DNA of 64,000 bases, from NCBI RefSeq assembly GCF_029784135.1, contig NC_073746.1, positions 60,858,097 to 60,922,096 of the forward strand, read 5' to 3'. The notes beneath the pieces are model-generated. The model saw only the letters and a list, made by a program, of their open reading frames with translations, searched no databases and was not told the DNA's origin. Position 1 is the stretch's first letter; each line of letters begins with the position of its first letter. Both the position numbers and the translations under genes were made by a program. Shown here in pieces: positions 10,706 through 22,900 of the stretch. This DNA comes from Toxorhynchites rutilus septentrionalis (taxonomy: Eukaryota; Arthropoda; Insecta; Diptera; Culicidae).

Positions 10706-10887
10706 TTAAGTGCGCTACACATACAACGTCCCGTCAAAGTAAAGTCAACGTAAAGGAATGAAATGTCAAATATTATCCCATGGAAATCGTATTCACATAC
10801 ACAATCACCGGTAACTTTGACGTCGGCAAAATAAGTCCTAGAGAATAGTTGACGGGACGGTGACGCTGTATGTGTAGCGCACTTTAC
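10706..10887. mobile_element. MITE with TTA target duplication
   Basis: Terminal inverted repeats AGTGCGCTACACATACA (left) and its complement (right) are flanked by TTA on both sides. The interior has no ORF. The ends resemble those of the larger element at 52860-53690, suggesting one family of PIF/Harbinger-like non-autonomous elements (inference from the 3-bp duplication). Confidence 0.75.
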
Positions 10888-11867
10888 ACCATTAGTATTA
10901 TAATCGAGCGACGATGGCGGAAAGAAGATGATTAATCGTTGAATGATGCGTATTCCGACAAAATATACCGAAATAGATTTAGATATTTTTCCATCTGTGG
11001 CGTTCTGTATGGATAGAAAAATATAACTATATACTGTTAGACACAGCCAGTTTCATTCTTTCTTGTTAACCTTAAACTCTTCCGGCATCGGTGTTAGACT
11101 GTTGTTTCCGCTCCGTTGCACGCTTACGCGATCGGTGCTTTTAGTGCGTGGCCATATATTGTGACATATTCATTCGCGTAAAAATGCAACTTATTTCTCT
11201 TATTGTTTTCGCACTTCTTATGATAGTCGTTAAAATACGCTATATGTACCACATACACACTTCGCCACGGGGAAAACCTTCCGTTTTCCGGAAAAAAGAT
11301 ACAGTCGTTGCCGCTTGAGAAGCGGAAAGATTTGACGATGGACAGCAAAACACAACTAAAGTGGTTAGCAGAAAATTTCGTCAAGCAGCAAATACCAGCA
11401 AAAGCCACCAAAAGCAATCATCTCCGCCACTGCGGTAAACTGCAAGTGTCGCCGATACCTGTTCTGGAGCAAAGACCGCCAAACGGTTAAAACCCAATTG
11501 ATAGATGGCACTTCGTCTTCTTGTTCAGTTGTGGAGGGAATACGAAGAAATTACTATAAACTCTTTCAGGGCGCTAATGTACGATCTTCTCGGTTTGGTA
11601 TTTACTCTACAATCATCAAACGAGGAGTCTTGATGAATTGAATCCACAACTGTTACCTCCTTTTATACCAACTAAACGTGCGATGTAATCGAGAAGGTGA
11701 AGCTAGTGACGTAAATATTTGGCTTGTCGGTAAACGAACTGCACAGAGAATGTTCCACATCGCGCGCGATTCATGTATCGTTAATATTATTTCGGAGATG
11801 TCTGATCGGGCACGAACAAATACACATTCAATAAGAGAACATGTTGCCGCAACAGCATGCTTGGATT
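10888..11867. other. Stretch without a recognised gene
   Basis: Short ORFs on both strands (e.g. 11124-11417 minus, 11308-11490 plus) overlap one another and show no domain. I see nothing else I can support. Confidence 0.5.
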
Positions 11868-12828
11868 CCCAGCAAACATTAAATCGTATAATTTTGCACG
11901 TGCCAAGTCTTACAAGAAATCCGAATAAATCATAATCGCATATAATATCAATCAAAGTATGTATCGTGTATATTTGATATCGCATAAAATGTAAAAACTC
12001 GATTTTATATACCATTATCAAATTAAGTCGCAATTCGGTATAATAAACATAAATTTTATGATGTACATTATCGTAAAATATATTTAATCCGCATCATATG
12101 CGTATATTACGCTGATGCAGTTTGTGTGTCGTATAAGCGTATAATTTAAATCGATTCAGTACTGTAGTAAATCGTGTTGTATGCTGAAGAAAATCATGAA
12201 ACAGTAAATCATATTAGATCCTAATAAAGAACATATTACATCATATTGAAATGTCAATGAAATGCTGATGCACTCGAAAGTTTTAACCGCTGTTGAATTA
12301 ATCTTCAGATAGCTGCGCGAGATAGCTGGTGGATGATAATCCAGACGACCGGAGCTCAAACCCACATCGGAGTTTTCACCAAACATCAATCTGTGCAATT
12401 TTAAACATTCATATTCCACTCCCAACACAAGTCAATCAAACAATTATTATTTCTACGAACATAAATACTCATATATAAAAATGGCGATTCGTGAGGCTAT
12501 AATAAACATTTCAAGAAAATATGTTGCGCCATTTGTTTTTTATCTGTGTCTGTAATAAATCGTATATGAGTATGGCAAAAGTCGTATTTGGTGCTTTGAC
12601 AATTCATAAATATATTCATATTAGATTGCAATTCAATTTCAACATAATCGCTATTATAGCCGGTCGAAGTTGCATATTCATCCAAACAAATTCGGTAAGC
12701 ATTTGCCATGTATGTATATGGCCTCCACTTTTGCATACATATGCCAGTTAGGCGCATTATATGCCAACCAAATTTCAGGGCATATGATGTTATATATACG
12801 CTTGTTATGCGATTTAATGTTTGCTGGG
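11868..12828. mobile_element. Non-autonomous TIR element, about 960 bp
   Basis: The left end CCCAGCAAACATTAAATCG is mirrored at the right end (plus strand 'cgatttaatgtttgctggg', with minor mismatches). The interior is AT-rich with no convincing ORF. It fits a MITE; the superfamily is not resolved. Confidence 0.65.
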
Positions 12829-13079
12829 TTGTCAGAGATGATAATATATTGAATATAGTGGGTTTTAGAATCTATAGAGATCCAAACCTCTTCGGTTTTT
12901 ACTTATGATGGAAGCTACCCAAATTCACAATTATCTTCATCATATGAACAATTTAAATTACGACTGATTTTTTAAATGGGCGTATCCCAAATCATTGATC
13001 TTTCTTGCAAAAATTCGTACCAAAATCTTACCAAAAATCGAATCAGCAAACAAATGATTTGCTTACTGCAATGAAGCAA

Positions 13080-13340
13080 TTCAGTGTTATGAATGGAATG
13101 GGTTATTTATACTCAATACATAACAGGTGAAACTTGCATTGCAATATTTCATCTCTTCTCAATTCCCATAGAACGAACGTTGCGTTTGATTCGCAATGGT
13201 ATATGAATATTGTATCTCATATATGCATAAGTTGCGCCTTGTTGACAGCATGGGTAGGTAAGCACAAAATGGAAGAACAAATGTATGGGAAATTAAGAAT
13301 ACTTCCAATTTTCGTTAATTTCAACCGTTTGCGGATTAGA
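13080..13340 (+). repeat. Dispersed repeat, related to 14455-14660 and 52250-52370
   Basis: Shared pieces include 'aatgtatgggaa', 'cttccaatttt/cttccagttct', 'attaatttcaa/gttaatttcaa' and the 'ggattagagaat' motif. The 52250 copy shares 'catagaacgaa' and the upstream 'ttatactc' context. No gene. Confidence 0.45.
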
Positions 13341-14454
13341 GAATTACATTGTATACAATATCGGACAAATATTCGAGAATTTCCGATTCTCAGTCGACAA
13401 CGATCCTATAAAAGCTTTTCGTGTTCTACGCCTGTCATTAAGTCGAAAATAGACTCTTGATTTTGGCGCCAGTTTCAAAAAATAACCTTTCGCCTGGAAT
13501 TGTTGCCAACATCTAGTTCAGTGATTCTATGAGCCACTGGATACAGTACATCCCCTCAGTAGCTCCGCCAGCTCTGTTTCTGTCAGCATTTGTACGGAAC
13601 TAAATCGGAGAAGAAGCGATCCAAATGTTGACATCATGTTTAGAAAAAAAAGGATCGATCCAATAAATCGGAATGGAAAAGATCGATCTTCTTAGAATTG
13701 ATCTGAGATCGCTCAATCCTACCAGTATGTATCTCTTCTTCTAGACATTTACTGCTGCCAGGGACGGTTTCATACTTGTTCCATCATCACTTCTGTATAT
13801 ATTTGTCAACGTATGAAACCAACTACCCTTCCGTGCGATTCAATCGTATAAAAACTCTCTGTACCATAAAAACTTCCGCATCAGTCTACTCAAAGCTTTC
13901 ACGAACATTCAATATTGGCACTGTTGCTTTCATCAAACAAACCAGTTTCTTTGAAATGGTAAAATATTCTCTATATTCAACATTTCGTATTCTCCGCTAT
14001 CGAATGCATAGCCAATGGCATTATCTGTACGCAATATATATCGAATTATCAAAAATTGTAAGGGGTTGTATCTAGGACACGACCGCATCTTCGACGTAGA
14101 ACCACGGAATCATATTATTCAATCCGCTTGTTCTGACGTGGGACTACGTCTAACCTTTCAACATAGGGGTCTATTTCAAAGTTTCGGGTGGAAAAAGTGT
14201 AAGATTCACTACTGGGATTTGAAAGCATATTTCCATGAAAGATACGTTCTATTTAAATAAATACAGTGCATGTCCGTTTCTTAAATTCTGGATACTCTTC
14301 CATATCCGCACTAGCACAAAAATTTTCCGTATGCTGCTGACACCTTCTTTGTCGAAGCACATTTTGATATGGAGGGCCATTCTCGCTCGATGTTCACTAG
14401 CAACGATGTTGCTCCGATGACCACTAAACGCGAAGTGGTGTGAGTTCAAATCGT

Positions 14455-14660
14455 GGATTGCTTATTTATACCAAATCAGTTGGAAACGGGCAGAAACGAA
14501 TGTATTGGTTGCTCGTTATTGACGGTACGGGTACGGGAAGCACACAAATCGGCTGAAAAAATGTATGGGAAAATGGGAATGCTTCCAGTTCTCATTAATT
14601 TCAAACGTTTAGGGATTAGAGAAGAGAATTAGAGAATTTACAATTCGATTGGTATGCTAA
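14455..14660 (+). repeat. Dispersed repeat, second copy
   Basis: Matches 13080-13340 over 'aatgtatgggaaa' through 'ggattagagaa'. Non-coding. Confidence 0.45.
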
Positions 14661-14682
14661 TCATGAGAATCCGTTCGCTGTG

Positions 14683-14790
14683 AAAATAGTTATTCACGTT
14701 AACTTTATTTCATAAAAACGTGACCTGTTTTCTGGTTTGGCACCCTTCCTAAAAGACATAGTTCTATGTCAAAATAGTTCGTTTTTCACT
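14683..14790 (+). repeat. Repeat present in inverted orientation at 62050-62150
   Basis: It carries 'aactttatttcataaaaacg', 'gtttggcaccctt' and a terminal 'agacatagttctatgtc' palindrome. The reverse complement is found near 62050-62150 with 'gacgtagaactacgtc'. This is a dispersed element of unknown class. Confidence 0.55.
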
Positions 14791-15419
14791 TAAGGCTCCG
14801 ATCAGATCGGTAGTAAAATAGAAACGGTGTTAGAAACAACACCGCAGGAAACACGAGCAGCCCTGTCGGAAAACAGAACCACTAAAACGTCAAATAGTAG
14901 ACATGTCGAAAAACGAGCTACAACTGACTCTCGGACTAGTCAATTGTCAAATAGGCAAAAAAACATAAAAGGTTCATGGTGGAAAGTACGAGTTTAAAAA
15001 TCACAAGTTAAAAGAAAGTTATTCCTAAATTGATTATAAAATAATAGATATAACAAGTGAATTTATTGAACTACAGCCGTAAGTAATTTCATACATAATT
15101 TGAATATTGTACCTAATCAAAATGATAATGACAGGATACAAAACGGATTAAAACGAACAACACGTGGGTTAAAATTCGCTGATAAAAGGCAATCTTGCGA
15201 GGCAAAATATCTATCGCAGGAGGAAGAGAAACTAAATGTAAAAGGGTAAATCTATTAAAAATATTAATTTAATTGATAAATATATATTTGTAGCTTTGAT
15301 CTACTAACAGCGAAGTTGATCCAAAGAATTTCTTTCTGTAATTCGAACAAACGGGATTGGGAAAGAGAGAACAAAATGCTTTAGTGAGCGAGCGAGTCCA
15401 TTCTATACTCGCTTCACAA

Positions 15420-15830
15420 TCATAACTGAATGGATTTCCGAGCGGGCACCCGCTTATATATAAATTATCTCTTTTCGAAGCTATTCATGAGCTATTGAAA
15501 CGAATTTTATGTTCAAAAATTGCAAAGATATAACCAGTGGCGTCGAGTGAAGCTTTTGCACCCGGAGCGGAAGAGTTGATTTGCACCCTTTCCTTTCGCC
15601 AAAAAGCAGAAACATTTACACCCAGGGAAGAGTCCGTGTCGCACCCGGGGCGGAATCGTGCATCTGGGGGTGGCTCGCCCACTCCATATCCTCTAGTCGA
15701 CGCCACTGGATATAACTCTTAGACATTTTATCTTTCAAATAAAATGATTACCATACCACTCTGTTGAGCCGGAAAAGAATTATTAACACTCAAAGTAGGA
15801 ATCGGATTCTCCTCGGACACACCCAGTAAA
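15420..15830 (+). repeat. Dispersed repeat with TATA-like core, copy 2 (interrupted by a hAT MITE)
   Basis: It matches 7620-7890 ('ggatttccgagcgg', 'gcttatata', 'gctattgaaac', 'agacattttatcttt'). The match resumes after the insertion at 15535-15708. Confidence 0.6.
15535..15708. mobile_element. hAT-type MITE with 8-bp target duplication
   Basis: The ends CAGTGGCGTCGA and TCGACGCCACTG are perfect inverted repeats. They are flanked by GATATAAC at 15527-15534 and 15709-15716. The 8-bp duplication and CAGTG ends are typical of hAT elements. At 174 bp it has no transposase. Confidence 0.9.
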
Positions 15831-16094
15831 AATTATAAACCCGCAAACCCGTTTGATGATTAGGCAAAATGTCGATAACCATTTGCTGATGCATTCGGCG
15901 TGCATGTCAAAATCAAAAATGAGTGCCTGAAGTCCATCCAATCAAACAAATTTGCAGCTAGAGAAGTACGAATACTAAGCCAACGGTAGTCCTACGTCAA
16001 CCTTTCGGTTATATCATATATAATATATATAATATATATTTACCCTTTTTTTCAAATACTTTTTAAACTGAGACGGGTCTGTTTTTTTTTGCAG

Positions 16095-16908
16095 AATATC
16101 GCCGTCGGATGAGCTGAAAGAGGAACTGTACGAGATCGATACCGACCACGACCGGTTGGACGAGCAAATGACTCGTTCGCAGGCGGACACGATAGCGAAG
16201 CAGGGTTACCTGTTAAAAGGACCGGATACCAACTCCGACCGCATGTTCGCCCACATTGGCTCCAAATCCTTCAAACGTCGGTACTGCTATCTTCGGCAGG
16301 AAATCGATGGTACCTATATTCTGGAGCTGCACAAGGACGAGAAGCAGGTGGAGGCTAAAACTACGATTGTGATGGATTTTTGCACCGAGGTGGTTCCCAA
16401 TCCGAAAAAAGGCCGACACTGCTTCGAGCTCAAAATGAACGCCGGTCAGCACAAATCTTTTACCCTAGCGGCGGATGATGAAATAGAGATGGAGGATTGG
16501 TTTAAGAAAATCTCCTCGGTGATTCAGCAAAATAAGCTGCAAGAAGACAAGCGAGTTGCATCCCTGGAACGAGCACCTCCTCCTAGCCCAAGCACTATGA
16601 TGTACGGCACACTGAAGGGTCTCGAACAGAGTATGAATCCACAGCTGATGAAATACGGACGAGAGACAGATATGTCGATTGCACAGGCTAGGAAGGAGAA
16701 CAGAAGGAGACTCTTCGGTGCATATCAGCAGCAGCAACAGCAGCATGTGCCGCACGTGAACAAGGTGACCACCAAGATAGAGCCATACCGGGAACAGTTT
16801 GGAAAGAGAGTTATCGTGAGATGTGACTCGCTTAAATTTCGACTACAGGCACCACTCGACGGAAGCGGTGGAGCAACGAATGGGGATGGTGAAATACCGC
16901 TTTGCCAG
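16095..16908 (+). CDS. DOCK exon encoding the PH domain
   Basis: A strong acceptor (a T-run then gcag) precedes 16095 and the donor is GTATGT at 16909. After an acidic linker ([15 protein letters not shown]), residues about 35-145 form the PH domain: [26 protein letters not shown] and the C-terminal helix [10 protein letters not shown] conserved DOCK-D segment (LMKYGRE) and the start of the pre-DHR-1 region ([14 protein letters not shown]) follow. The acceptor and the mid-protein starting homology show that upstream exons must exist. Confidence 0.93.
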
Positions 16909-19900
16909 GTATGTTATTCATCCATATCTAATACCTACATTCACACCAGCTGGAAATGAAAATTTATAAAAAAAATGACTCGGAAATGTATATGTCATAG
17001 CGTTTTACATGAAAGTAGCCTAAGATAATCGTTAATCTGGTATGGTGCCGATTATGTTCATCCAAATTGTAACAAATTTGATAATGTGGAACTACATAAA
17101 TTACTGCTACTAGTAGTATATTACTGTTACTATTACTGTTATTCTAAATTTAGAACCGAATTTAGGCATGCCATAGCGCGTCTTTTTCAGTATATGTCAA
17201 AAAGTTGAAGCGTAAACAACATAGTTTTTTGCCACTTCGAATATGTCGAATTTCGTACCAACGAGAGTGTTTTTGCGGGGAGTGTTACTTCATTACTTCA
17301 ATATGGAACAAAAGTTGCGGCAGTTTATGGTGACCATGCTCCAACTGAGCGGACGTGTCAGACGTGGTTTGCACGGTTTAAACAATACAATACGATCGCA
17401 ACCTGATATCAGAGATCGAAATGCTCGCCGATTTGAGACGGAAAACATCCGTTTTCACCCACAGGGAAAAATAGCTGAGAATATAGGAGGCGAGAGAATG
17501 TTATACGCTCACTTCGATTCTCGCGAGAAACGCAAAGCCGATTTTTTTTTTCGGTGAGTTATGATTGCCGAAAAATGGTTTCGTTTTCAGTGACTCCTTG
17601 ATGCCGATAATGGTTTTTCACTTCTTCAGTACAGCTGAAAACATTGCATGAAAATATGCGGTAATATTGGGTTTCATCGTGAAGTGAACATGAGATGGAT
17701 TAATATTTGTACAATTCAGACGCTGTCCAAATGCAGATCGTTTGGACGCTGTCCTTACAGATTAACGTTGGTAAAGTTAGCTATGATTTTTCGCTTCATA
17801 TTTTCAGTACCAAATGAGAGACGAAAAACCATTCTCGTTGAACTTCCGAGAACGAAATTTTCCACATCTCTTTCTCTCTGAAAAAGAATTTTCGGTGAAA
17901 ACGAAGAGACGAAAATATCAACAATACACGGTTCATCGAAAACTAGATCGATTGATTGAATATTTATCGTGCATCCGAGCGAGGATTTCGATCTATGCCT
18001 GATTTCAATAATTTGGGCGTTGGCACGGAATCGCGATAGCAGGATCGAATTTGGAGCAATATTCTTGTAGGGCAAATGGGGGGTACTTTAACCCCCTAAG
18101 CAAATCGCCTAATATTTCCAAACCAAACGGTCTAAATAAAAATTGTCGCATTGTACACTGAGTTACACTTGTTTTCTCTCAATCAATAATGTTTAATCAT
18201 TGTATCAAGCTTCAAACTACCAAATATATCATAAAATAAAAGAGATGATTTTTATACATTAAACATTAAACATTTTGGACATTTGATGCAAGGTGAATGA
18301 ACCGTTTGTGGGGTGATTTGGTCCAGTGTGTGTTTCATCGAAAAAAAAACATACTTATTGTTATGTAAAGTAATTCACGATAATATTACAATCAGTAACA
18401 GTGTTCTTGGATCGATACCAAGTGTCTTGGCCAGATTCCAGACCAGAAAAATTGCATTGAGATCATTTCGAATTATGCATGGATCTTTTCACTGCTGTTC
18501 GAGCATTTTCAAACACTTTCGATGCTTGGTAAAAAAAAATCCGTTCTTGATAGCCTGCGTTGCTCTTTCCACACAACATGCAAAAGTTTCATTCATTGTT
18601 ATATAACTTACAATTTCCCTGCATCAAATTCTTCCTCTTCTTTAGGTGAACAGAACTTTATTGCACAATACACGAGAAGTTTGTTTAATCAGCGAAAAAA
18701 AAACTTTAAACAACGATCGGAAAACTCACTCTTTCAGACAATCAAAGTGCTTTATGTGTTCATGCTATCGTTTTCCTCCACCTGTTTAATTTTACTAAAG
18801 TTTTTTAGTTAGGTACGTAGGGTTCAAGAATAGAAGGAGATGACATTATAAAAAAATCGAGTTGAGCCGTATTTTTCGAGATAAAGGGGTGGTCCAAATC
18901 ACCCCGTATGTCCGAATCCCCCTCAAATCTTCACCTAGGCAGCGCTGCGGTAAAAGTGATGGTTTCAAATTTTGCAATGTGAGTTTATGGGAGGTTTGTA
19001 GTTCTTTCCATAAATTACAATGTTATAATCATAAAAGATTATTTGACTGCGATGAGTTTGGAAGAAATTTAATCCTGCTTAATTTTATATACAATATGTT
19101 ATTTTCTTACCTCTTGCAGTAATGAAAACTGTATATATATTGCCAATGGATGAATCAACGAAGGAAATTCGAGAGCACAATCAAAAACAAGTAGAAAAAT
19201 GCATGGTTCTTGCATGTGGGAACTACTTTGGAAAGCCCGGAAGTAAAATATACGTGATTTGTTTTTGAGTTTTAGGTTACATTAACACCATTTTGTTAGT
19301 TCAAAAACAAAATCCAGATGTCTCACCGATCGTTTACGTTTGGCGTTAGATCGCCAATTGGTATTAATTACTAAAAAAATATATACTTATTATTTCTCTC
19401 AGTGTAGATGAATGATGCTGGTGTAAATAGTCCTCAAATTAACGAATGGAAACAAACGATAGCTCGATTAAACCAAGGCGCTTGTATAAATGTATAACAG
19501 GTGAAGCAACATCATCACTTCAATAAGAAGGGGATTACGGTTTGTGAAGCGGGGGTTGTTTGTTTTGTCATTGCTAGGATACGCCATTTTTGCATTTTCA
19601 CATGCGAGAGTAGTGGAAATGAGAATGAAGGTGGCCGTACACTGTTTGTCCGGAGGTCAAATATTTGATATTTTTTTGACAGATAAAGTTTCATTTGATA
19701 TTTGTACAAACACTATTTTGTTTGCCACTCTTCAATTTTCAACAGTAGTAAACAATATCAAACACCGAACATGTAAAAAATCAACTGAAATATTCAAGGT
19801 AACCTAACCATGTACCGACAGGTTCGAAGAACAGACTGAAAAAATATTTTAGGCATCCAATAATTAAATATTTGCTTGTCGTGTTTTGTGTAGAAAATAT

Positions 19901-22900
19901 TTGATCAGTACACGTTGACCAAATTTTATCTGTCAAAAAGAGTCAAATATTTGGTTTCGGTCAAACAGTGTATGAGCACCTTGAAATTCTTCAAAATCAT
20001 TCAATCTTTTTCACATAAATTCGCGAAAGCCGAACATAGTAGGCATCGTTCGAATAAGCGTCGTAACAGTTTGTAGAGAGCCGCCGGCAGCGTTCTGATG
20101 ATTAAACTGTTCCGACCGGGTAGAGATTTTCACCAGAGCTGTTTGTAAACAATACCGACAGCAATTCCAATATGGCTGAAAGTGCTTTTCATATGATTGT
20201 TTCATCTGGTATATATAGAAGGGCCTTGGATTAAACCAAGGCGGTATAATAAGGTGGAACGTTATGTCAGAACTGCTGTTCAGCCATTACTTGAGTTCGA
20301 ATTGACAGCGACCAAACGAACGGCTAGAGTTTTCCGAGAAAGAGGATAACAAATGGCATGCAATGATGAGTGCATACCGCTATGTGTTTGCTGCGCATAA
20401 ACGTTGGTTTTGTTCACGCTGTTGGCATCATTGTTGTGTTTCGGTGACTGCTGCAAGTTGTTGTCTGCATTGCTGTTTTACGGAACGTGAGGGTTGTTGC
20501 TGTTGCTGCTGGGATTGGCAAGTCAGCGATTGTGGGAGCTTTGCTAGTGGGTATATGAAAGGGCCACTACCGGCGGGCTTGTGCCGTACTGCTCTAAGTT
20601 CCATTCGCTTTGGTGGCATTAGTCGTTGGCGACCCATTAGGATTGAGTGATAGCGATACGCTGTGGACATCTATGCATATCGTTTCCCGGCGACTGCCGT
20701 TTTAGCTAGAGACTCACCTGATCGTGCGGGTTGTGAGACACAACAGCTAGTTCGATTGAAATCGACCCAGCGGATGTATATGTTGGTGTGGACCGCTATG
20801 TAGCATAAAAATTAGACCTGCTTTGTTTATAAACAAAAATAGTCGCTGTCATTTTTTATCCCCTCTCGCATCTTCCATGCCTTATCTTCATACTGTCGAA
20901 AACGAACCACCTGCCAATTCCAGCTCCTTGGATTAAACCTAAGACAAGATGAGACAACTGGCTTCTTACTCTTCTTCGTAGTACAAAAACGAAGCCATGA
21001 CATAAAGATGCCAGAGTTGCCAAATATTATAAAATTTCGGATTTTTTAAATTTCTGTTTTTATAAATCGTAACATTTGGTTGGTGCGAATTTAATGAGGC
21101 AATCTAAAAAAGAATAAAGGATAAAATTAGTCTTTTAAATACCCATATCTATAATATAATAATGATATCCATAACAACTCGTCCAAGATTGTCTGGAGAA
21201 TCTTTTCTCGTTGATTCGTGCAAAATAACGGCGCTCAACTCCATTGTAATTCAGAAACAACTTGAAAATCGTGGCTCTTTCGCAATACATGACCAATAGT
21301 ACCGAATGCTTCGTATGCAGCCGATACACAAGAACATCTTGTTGGATTGATGGATTTGTTATCAAAGCGGCGAGAAGAATGTTCAGCCCAGAAATTGATG
21401 GACAGTGAAGCAGCATCGACATCATATCGAATTTCAGCAGAACAGAACAAAATTCGTAGCTCTTCAAAATAAGTCAACGGGAAAGAACATGTCAGCAGTG
21501 TAACAATTGGTAGTCAGCAAAACACATCCTGAATGGTATCAATCATCTCTTTTTTCATATTTACGAGCTAGAGCTAACAACTCTGCCATCTGCATAGTGA
21601 ATGATGAGACTTTCCATTTCTTCTTCGCAATGGAAATTATATTCCGAAATATGAAATCGCATTAGAGACCTATCGAGGCTTAATTGACAAATGAGTGTTT
21701 TGCCGTTCACTTTACTCCATTCTGATAAAACAAATACATAAACTTGCATATAATTCCTTCACATTTCCTTTAAACTAAATATTGTAATATTCATTAAATT
21801 TACCATTTCTAAATTCAATACAAATCCAACGTTATTTATTTGTATTGGCAACACTGAAAAAATCGGCTTTATTTACAAAATTTATCGAAATCAGCCAATC
21901 AGAAATCAGAACGACTGACAGAAATTTGGTCCGTATCTGACAGAAATTTGGTCCGTAAAGACCCCCTATTGTCTGATCTTATCTTAGCATTAAACAACAA
22001 AAATAAGAAAACGCAACATTTCAGGATACGATAGTTTTTAAATTGGATTGTTCGATTATTCATCAAATAAAATTTTAGTTTAATATTAAAGTTAAATATT
22101 TCAGTAATATGTAATATCCCTCTATTGTACGGAAGAGTGAGTGAACTGTTCAAAAGAACAAGTTCACTTAAGAGAACGGTTGGTCATTGAACGATTCATT
22201 AAAGTGAAAGTGAAATATATGCACTGAGAGAAATAATTAGTAAATATAACGAATTTTTTGGTAAATGCTACCAATCTATAGTCATTTTCTGCCGTACTAA
22301 TAAACATAAGGGAAGTGGAGGCATAGTGGTCACCCTAAGGAATATGCCCATTTCCAGCGTCCACATACCGCTTCAATCCCCGTTTCTCGAAGAATATTAT
22401 AGTTCAACTCATTGTTGTTCAAGGTAGCAAACAGTATTTACTATAAAAATTCAAAATAGTACACTTTTCATCATCAGAAAAAAAGCGAAAAATTGAAACT
22501 TTTTTATTTTCTTGGAGGTAAAGTGGTCACCTAGTGGGGGGAAAGTGGTCACTCGCACATATCAAGCTAAATGTGATAGATTTATGCGTTTTTTTTTTGT
22601 CCAAATTTGTTCAAATCATATTTGATATAGTAGGTACATGTATGATATCAGCTTGGCCTATTCACCTAGAATCCAATTTAAATTTTCTCATACATACAAA
22701 AACGTAGTAAGAAACACATTATGTTCCGCATAATGAGGCTTGGTTTAGTTGGAGTGGCATATTTATCCAGGGTCCAAGCCGCAAAAGGACCCTTTTCATG
22801 GGGCAGAATGTGATGCGGTATATCAGCTGTAGTGAACAGAACATTGTAAGTCTTTATTCATCTATGACCTCTTTGTCCCCAAGCATCAAAGTAATTTCTA

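Noticed and set aside
20363..20670. Plus ORF with many Cys, and minus ORF with a Gln run
   Set aside because: Both arise from a (GTTGCTGCTG)-type low-complexity run; no start context or domain.
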